From positions 992,001-1,056,000 of the forward strand of contig NC_064002.1 of the NCBI RefSeq assembly GCF_932276165.1: a stretch of 64,000 nt of DNA, in the 5' to 3' direction. Source of the stretch: Plutella xylostella (taxonomy: Eukaryota; Arthropoda; Insecta; Lepidoptera; Plutellidae). The stretch's first letter is position 1; each line of letters starts with the position of its first letter. Of this stretch, positions 57,381-64,000 are shown piece after piece. The notes beneath the pieces were generated by a model, which searched no databases, was not told the origin of the DNA, and saw only the letters and a program-made list of their open reading frames with translations. The position numbers and the translations under genes were made by a program.

Positions 57381-60100
57381 ATTATTATTTTATTCCTTGT
57401 TACTCCGAAACTATTTGAATGAAGGAAATAGCTCAATTACTATTTGAATGAAGGAAATATCTTAGGTAGAATTTGATTTCACATAATATTTTCGGTACCT
57501 AAGTGCGGAATCGTGTAAAAGCAGAGAAATAAAACACATCTCGGTGAGAATCAAAATATTATTAGGAATTGGTGATACGTTTTCAAGAAGGCTCGAAGGC
57601 TTTTAGTGTACCCCATTACCAAAATGATAGTAAAGTAAATATTATTATTATGGTAATATACGATATATAATACGCCAAAATTCTATACCAAAATCTGTGT
57701 CAATTAATAATATTTCATTGGATACGACTCCTACAATAAGTTGATAACAAAATCTATTGAAATTCAAAATAGAATATTATATCATAAACTATAAAACTCA
57801 AAACGTCTCCATAACGTCACAGGAATCATATTAACTGAAACGAGGTATACTCATATAAATTTGTTTTACGTACTAAAACACTCTGCTGGTATTATCTAAC
57901 GATAGGGCCAAGGAACAAAAGGCAATCAGGAATAGAAATCTTCTACAATGTAAGCGATGAGTCGACGAACCAACAACTTATTATAGAGATTGTTGTGAAA
58001 ATGAAAATGCAAGTAAGTAGGTACAATATTAAATATTTGCGGTAAGTAAAGTCAAGTCACTTTCTTTCAAATGGTGCTATTGTATCTGGCAAGTTGACGA
58101 GTAATTCATTTTAAATGCATATACAGCATGATTGTGCTTTTAGCAATTTTTAAAATATGTATATTGGCATTGTATAACATTTTATAAAAAATATGCATGA
58201 TTAAAACGAACAATTTTGAAAAACATTCTGTAACGAGAAAGATTAATTTGTTTCAGAAATTACTCTTTGTCAGTAAATTAGCTTTCCAAACAAATTTTGG
58301 ACAGAGTTAATAAGAAAGGGATAACATGATTATTACTAGAAAACAGAAAATAATCAAGCCAACATGTTGGAAAAACTTTGCCTCTATCTCTTTTCTGACA
58401 GATTAAATATACAAGGGTCTATTCGATAAAAAAAAATGGATGCCGTTTTGTATTATTAGTTATCTTCCTAATATCCCCCGATTTCTTAAAGATTTTTGTC
58501 ACTTTAAAGTAGGTTTACAGGTGACTAACACAAAGAGTCTAAACTCCTATGTCTGTAAAACCATTTTGTGAACGTTCTCTAAACTTAAAATAGTTTTATA
58601 CTTGATAATTTGAGGGTAAATATAAAGCAACAGCCTGTATACAAACCAATAGCAACTGCAAGTGAAGAGATCTTGCGCCACGTCCTATTACGGAGTGGGC
58701 GGCGCGCGGTGGCGACGAAAGTAATGTGATTCCAACAATTACCATAACTGTTACAGACATTGCCTAAAGGATTAATAGGGAGTAGGATTATCTTTGTACT
58801 CCTAAAGACTTACAAATAGAAAAATTTCCACTTACAAAATTCCAACACCAGGCCAATATTTGTTTTTACACAATACTTATTTAAGTTTTTGTTGCCAATA
58901 TTCTGATGCGCTGACAACATAAGTTTGTCAATATTGCAGACGGCGTCATTAAGCTACGTCTTAAGAAGCGTCTTTTCCGTATTGATAATACAACTATTAT
59001 TGCCTATGCTATCGTATTGAAAAAAAATACATGTTTACGATTAGTTAAGTAGACTGACAAAGAAAAAAGAACTACCAGCATTTCCGAATATATTAAAGGG
59101 TTCCGTATTAAGCTGATTACAATGCGATTCTATTTGAATAAAGTATAAACACCTTCACACTTTCTAAACATAGGCACAAAATGCTCACTGCTTTATTTAT
59201 TCATGAATTGGATAATTTATTATTAAACTGCCTATAATACGTGCATGGTCTTAAAAATGAGTGTAGAACTGTAATTTCTTGAATTAGTTAGGATATACAT
59301 TATGCACTTACGAGCAATGAAAATGTTCCAAATTATTCCTAAACGAAAATAATTAGCCAGAACATCTCATAGGGTCGAATTTTAAACTTAAGAATCGACA
59401 CCAATATCTTGAGACAAAGGATTTAATTAAAAAAAAACAAGTTTGCAATTTGCTTGCATGTTTTTTGTTTTGCTACACTACATTTTTTTAAAAGAAATAG
59501 TTAAATTGAGTAAAAATAAACTTAATACATAATCTCCAGACTGATAAGTTTATGACTAATAAAAAGAGTTTAAAGACTCGTTTAACCTCTACTAATCACA
59601 CGGTTACGTCACTATTACCGTCGGTGTGAAAGCATCGACTCCAAATCGATTTATCGGATAACTCGGTGAAATAATCGATAAAGTTTTGTTCCGCACTAGA
59701 AAACAACAATTTGCCTATGAGGAAGCCATAAAGAGGAAAGGATTCTAATTGATTGATTTCAAAAAGTATATAATAGTATTAGTTAATTTGAAACACAGTT
59801 AATTTTATTACCTAATTATATTTTGTAAGATACAAAAATGTATGAAAAAGGAGACAGGTAATATCCGTTTTGCGCTAAACATCCGTTTAAAGCTTATTTA
59901 AAATGTGTTCTATTTATTTATTTGCGAGACTAATTATGCAATTTGCCGTAAATCAATATTTAAAGTCCAATACCTAGTTTGTTTACATAATAAAAAATGT
60001 AAGTCAGCATAACTAGACTTCCTCATAAGCTTTCTCAAAACAACGAACAAGTGTAAGCGTGTATCGTTTTGCATTGTGCAAGCCACTTGTACTACTGTAC
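57381..60100. other. intergenic; two MITE remnants
   Basis: 58797-58985 is a minus-oriented CACTCACG-type MITE (TTTCCACTTACAAAATTCC... CATTAAGCTACGTCTTAAG); 59295-59360 is a fragment of its left end. 58660-58720 is a small GC-rich patch. No gene recognised. Confidence 0.5.
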
Positions 60101-60456
60101 GGTAAGGGTCAACCTGTGTACATTTTGACAGTTGACCCGCGATCGGAGAAAGCCCCGAGATCCGGCAAGATCCGACACCCACTAGCGGAGAGATGAGAGA
60201 GCAATGCTCGCTCACGTGTGTGCAGGCATTCGCGGCCCGGACGGGAGCGGCGACGTACGCGCATCCATACTTTAGAATTCAACGCGGAGCCTCGCAAAAA
60301 AAAGTTTCGCGCCAGCCAAGTGAAAAGTATGTGAGCCGGTGGAACATGACTTTTTGCTGAATTGGATGGTTCAATTAATTTTGTTGTTTTTTTAAATTAT
60401 GATAGTTAAAGCAGTTAGATTATAGTGTAAATTTAATTAAATAAAAAACTGTAGCA
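60101..60456 (+). promoter_or_regulatory. probable promoter and 5' UTR of the secreted-protein gene
   Basis: 60110-60290 is CG-rich and abuts the coding exon at 60457. No clear TATA box is seen. The ATG context (GTAGCAATGG) has a purine at -3 and G at +4. Confidence 0.4.
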
Positions 60457-60996
60457 ATGGCGTCAATAACGACAAAGTTGCTCATGTGCGCAGCGCTATG
60501 CATCGTGCAAATTCACTCGGAGGAGGACTTGAGAGACTTTGACTTCGACTCGGACCCGGAGATCATGATCGCGCAGGAGTCGCGGCAGTACCAGACCATC
60601 GTGAAGGCGCCCTTCAAGCCGAGCAAGACGCCCATCAAGATCCTCAAACCCAACGGCATCACCAACTCGCACCGGCCGCAGTACAACATAGACTCGGAAG
60701 AAGAGATGAAGACGCACAGATCCGACAGTTTCATGGACTTGATTGAGACGACGACGAAGAAGACATTCGAGAAGGGTTACCCGGGGTACCAGACGAGTTA
60801 CAAGTGGCGGTCGAAGGAGGGCATGATCCGGGAGGCGGTGCTGCGAGCGCTGGAGCGCAAGGACCACGTGGGGCGGTTCGCGCAGATCCTGCCCATCATC
60901 AGGTCGATGTCGGGCGCGCAGCGAGGGGCGCTGGCGTCGCTGGTGGCCCACCAGGTCACCACGCCGCCCGGCCGCGCGCCGCTCAACTTGGCACAG
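60457..60996 (+). CDS. secreted protein of unknown function, first coding exon
   Basis: 180 codons from ATG to a CAG/GTAAGT donor, phase 0. Residues 1-21 (MASITTKLLMCAALCIVQIHS) form a signal peptide. Then come an acidic stretch (EEDLRDFDFDSDPE), a Lys/Pro-rich segment (KAPFKPSKTPIKILKP), a Ser/Thr/Lys region, and a predicted helical end (REAVLRALERKDHVGRFAQI, LPIIRSMSGAQRGALASLVA). Third-position GC is high, unlike the flanking DNA, which supports coding. No cysteine follows the signal peptide in this exon. I do not recognise the family. The frame stays open past the donor to 61239, but that part runs through a palindromic repeat and is intron. Confidence 0.75.
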
Positions 60997-61042
60997 GTAA
61001 GTTTGGACTGGTTTAGTCAACTAAAGTATGAATCACATAATT

Positions 61043-61171
61043 TTTGGCGAGTAGTTAGGATGTACGGTCAGGGAAAAAGGAACCTGAAAGGGGGTCCGGC
61101 TCATAGTAACATTGCTTCTGACAGGGGTCAGGTTTCTCTACTCCTGACCGTACTTCCTAACCACTCGCCAA
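61043..61171. mobile_element. inverted-repeat element in the intron
   Basis: TGGCGAGTAGTTAGGATGTA-CGGTCAGG and its near-complement at 61143-61171 form about 30-base arms around a 65-base interior with GGGGTCAGGTTT. It sits about 50 bases inside the intron of the secreted-protein gene. Confidence 0.65.
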
Positions 61172-61875
61172 ACTTTGTTGGACATGGTAGATTCAAAAGT
61201 TTTATGTTAATATTATACAACAAGCGATTTTATCAGTGACTGACTCTCCAGGATGCACCTATAATAACAGCTTCATGCATCATTGGTCGAGGATTCTTTA
61301 GTCCACCCCTAGGCAAAGCAATAGGCAATAGATAAAGATATACCTAATACAATACAGGAGGTGTTGTAATACCCCGTTGTATGTCCGATAGAAACTTTCA
61401 GGCTGCGTTTTTCTAGTTATGTGCGGTGCGAGGATTCGCAAAATTGTATATCTGTTACAGTTACTGGCAAATGGAAACACTTCATTTTCCTAGCTTAAAA
61501 ATATAATAGACAAAATCTATCGTAACAGATCCTTAGGTATCTATTGTGATCATGACACAATTTTTTTTCATTCTGTGGCTACCTACATTTTAAATAGTAA
61601 AATACGACGGTTAAGGCTGTGTCCGCACCGCGAATATTTTTCTAACCTCCTACGCAAAAAGAGAGGTGTTATAAGTTGGGCGATACAAAAAAAGTGTACC
61701 TAGTTGCAGATTGCACCAAAACAACAACCATCATATGGCTACGACATCTGAAGGGATATAATGATCTATGGTCGATCTCTATAATGGTCTTATAAACTAT
61801 AACCATCGCACAATCAAGACGCATCTGATGTTAATATTTGTCTTATGGCGTCTGACATCCGAACATAGGGGTAAA

Positions 61876-62114
61876 TACACTCACGGGCAATGAAAAAGTT
61901 CCACTCACAAAATGCCGACACCAAACGACCACAATTTTTTCAAAATTTTCATTTAAAATTATAACAAAATATTACTGTTATTCGTTGGTTCTACATATAT
62001 CCTGATGATCTGTTAAATGTACTTTAATGTTGCAGAAGTCATCATGAAGCTAGCTTTTTCCGTTTAGGCGTAATTTAGTGCTTTTCTAAGTGGAACCTTT
62101 TCATTGCCCATGTA
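61876..62114 (-). mobile_element. CACTCACG-type MITE, intact copy
   Basis: TACACTCACGGGCAATGAAA and its complement TTTTCATTGCCCATGTA bracket an interior containing AAGTCATCATGAAGCTAGC. It is oriented opposite to the copy at 22131 and nearly as complete. Confidence 0.75.
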
Positions 62115-63030
62115 CATCATCAAGATATAGAATCAATAGGGTTTTGTGAGATTTTAATGAACATCAAACTACGATTTGCTTATTTTTACCGTTTTTTTTA
62201 CTTAAATAAAGGCATTTGAAGTTCAATGAAATGAAACCACTATTTACCTTATAGATTAATCGATTAAAAACACAATACACGATGAAAAGAAACAAATTAT
62301 ACAAATCAAAACCCGTCTGCCAGCTTATTCCACATTTACATATTTTACGACATAATCGAATAATTGATTATATTATTCAACAAACTTTATGCCGTCATGT
62401 AAGCTTGCGTAATATCTTAAAATAAATGCTACTTTCAAAACTAGATATGGAGTTTTCGCGAAAAGAAAGTCCAAAAATCCACAGTCATTTTAAAAGGTTG
62501 ACATACGAGGATACTTTAGCATTTTGCAATAGTTTAATGTACATAATTTTCATTATTATTTTAATGTAATTACTGTCAACTAAATAAATTCTCTCTGTAT
62601 TAAGAAAAGGAATTATGCAATAAATAAATATATGTACCTACTTAAAGACCACGAATGCTGTATCATTCTATAGTTTGATAATACAGCTGAGTCATATTTG
62701 ATTAAGCTAGCTATCATAATGAAAGACATGTAATTATCTTTCATCATATTATATTAGAAAAACGTCGATCAATACGTCTTTATGTACTTACCTCTATTGA
62801 TTAATTTCAGCTTATAATAGTCATTTCATAATTTGTGTATGTATAATAATTTGATGTTGCTATGTCGACTTTTCCAATCATTTCCATTTATACAGATTTA
62901 GAAAACGTGATTTATTGTCAACTTATTAAAATTCAATGACAGTATGACAGCATATTAATGCATAATCTTTTAATTGAAACTTTTAGATAAAGATATCATT
63001 TAAATTTGGGCGGGTCCAGAATATACTGAC
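62115..63030. other. non-coding, probably intronic
   Basis: AT-rich; no exon recognised. Confidence 0.4.
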
Positions 63031-63135
63031 TATACCTTGTTTCACGGGGAAAGACATCTGATACAAACAATAACTACCCTTATTCGAATGTAATAAGGGT
63101 CCTGTCAGATGTCTTTCCTCGTGAAAAATGGTATA
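63031..63135. mobile_element. MITE-like palindrome, TATACC ends
   Basis: TATACCTTGTTTCACGGGGA followed by AAGACATCTGA, and the complement TCAGATGTCTTTCCTCGTGA to GGTATA, make about 30-base arms around 45 bases containing ACCCTTATT/AATAAGGGT. Confidence 0.7.
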
Positions 63136-63326
63136 GCAAAATAAGTAGATGGTTACATATTATCATAGTATCATAATTATTTGCTTTATTGAAAAATAGG
63201 TGTATTTCAATTATTAATTTCATAGATTTATTAAATTTTTGAGTTATACCTATATTCCATTTTTGAGTTATAAAGATACAAGAACAAATTGAACTTTACG
63301 ACTACATATTTGCACCGTTAACCACC

Positions 63327-63572
63327 ATGCCGTTTATCGCTGACGTAATTCCCCTCATTAATAATTTGTCAACTACAATCTACAATATATCGGGCAACAG
63401 TTTGCAGAATATTTGCGTCACCATCGCCGGTTTCCCACAGTTATTCTGTGTTCGATACGAAGAAATGGAGCAATCCGTCACAGTCTACTTGCCTGCGTGT
63501 GGAGAAAAACTACAGTCTCGCCTATCGATTGACAGATATTTAATGCAATTCAATTGCAGCATAACCACTTAG
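63327..63572 (+). CDS. small open frame, doubtful gene
   Basis: 81 codons from a well-placed ATG (ACCACCATGCC), with four Cys and sequence such as LQNICVTIAGFPQLFCVRYE. Composition is less AT-biased than its surroundings. No domain, signal peptide or splice partner is recognised. It could be a small gene, a host-gene exon or chance. Confidence 0.25.
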   Translation: MPFIADVIPLINNLSTTIYNISGNSLQNICVTIAGFPQLFCVRYEEMEQSVTVYLPACGEKLQSRLSIDRYLMQFNCSITT

Positions 63573-64000
63573 GAAATTCGTGGATTCTTACGATTTGAGA
63601 TGATTAAATAATTGTTGTGTGACGATGAGATTATTAGGTACGGGTCTTGAGGAAAATGATTGAAACTACAATGATATTTTTTGATACTTGGTTCACTAGC
63701 GTATAATGAATTGTAGGATCTGGTCTGTTCCAGTATGGGATATGCAAAAATTGTGATCATCATCGTCATCGTCACAGCCCTGTTTCGAGGAAGACGTCGT
63801 TATCATTATGGCAGAATATCTGCATGTACTACAAGAATAACCAAAATATGCTTATGCGTACATGTCTTATGCAATATTGGAGACGTAAGTTATGATTAAG
63901 ATACACCCACTTATCTTTAGACCCTCAATTTTAAAGTTGCATCAAGGGGTCAACACTACATTACATCGTAAGAAGAATTTAAAAATAAATTTATGATTAT
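63573..64000. other. non-coding end of window
   Basis: Nothing recognised. Confidence 0.4.

Noticed and set aside
61000..61239. Extension of the secreted-protein frame beyond 60996
   Set aside because: A strong CAG/GTAAGT donor precedes it and the extension is a palindromic repeat.

Overview
The window is eukaryotic and almost certainly lepidopteran (moth or butterfly). The evidence is AT-rich DNA crowded with repeats typical of that order: HaSE-type tRNA-headed SINEs, Lep1-type short Helitrons next to CAGA microsatellites, RTE-clade LINE 3' ends with (GAT)n tails, and CR1-like LINE 3' ends carrying a small hairpin. The coding exons are bounded by GT/AG introns.

Layout. 1-6.5 kb is gene-poor and holds a split MITE, a SINE with perfect target-site duplications, two short TTA/TAA-flanked MITEs and a TATA/initiator repeat. 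6.58-11.41 kb is an apparently full-length, intact CR1-like LINE on the minus strand (ORF1 and ORF2), inserted inside a GC-rich minisatellite. 11.4-36.7 kb is repeat-rich non-coding DNA: SINEs, nested inverted-repeat transposons, RTE fragments, a Helitron and an internally deleted mariner. 36.75-39.32 kb is a deleted LTR retrotransposon with a long 5' LTR and a short 3' LTR. 39.3-48.0 kb holds further MITEs and insect repeats. 48.02-56.68 kb carries the main host gene, a plus-strand receptor tyrosine kinase whose first exon(s) lie outside what I can recognise. 60.46 kb starts a second host gene, also plus strand, for a short secreted protein of unknown function that runs on past its first coding exon.

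The kinase gene has nine visible coding exons. They encode a long Ser/Thr/Asn-rich ectodomain, one membrane helix and a complete tyrosine kinase domain with a Tyr-containing tail. Two of its introns contain tandem copies of the preceding exon's 3' part, and these copies differ from the real exon almost only at silent sites. The activation loop has the normal length but no tyrosine.

Other points worth checking: a 1.8 kb element whose inverted ends carry many copies of a motif like TTCCCAACGAGTAAC; a LINE ORF2 with no AUG start; a retroposon 3' hairpin whose stem covaries between copies; and a promoter-like repeat present twice in opposite orientation. All alignments were done by eye, so boundaries of repeats are approximate unless a target-site duplication fixes them.
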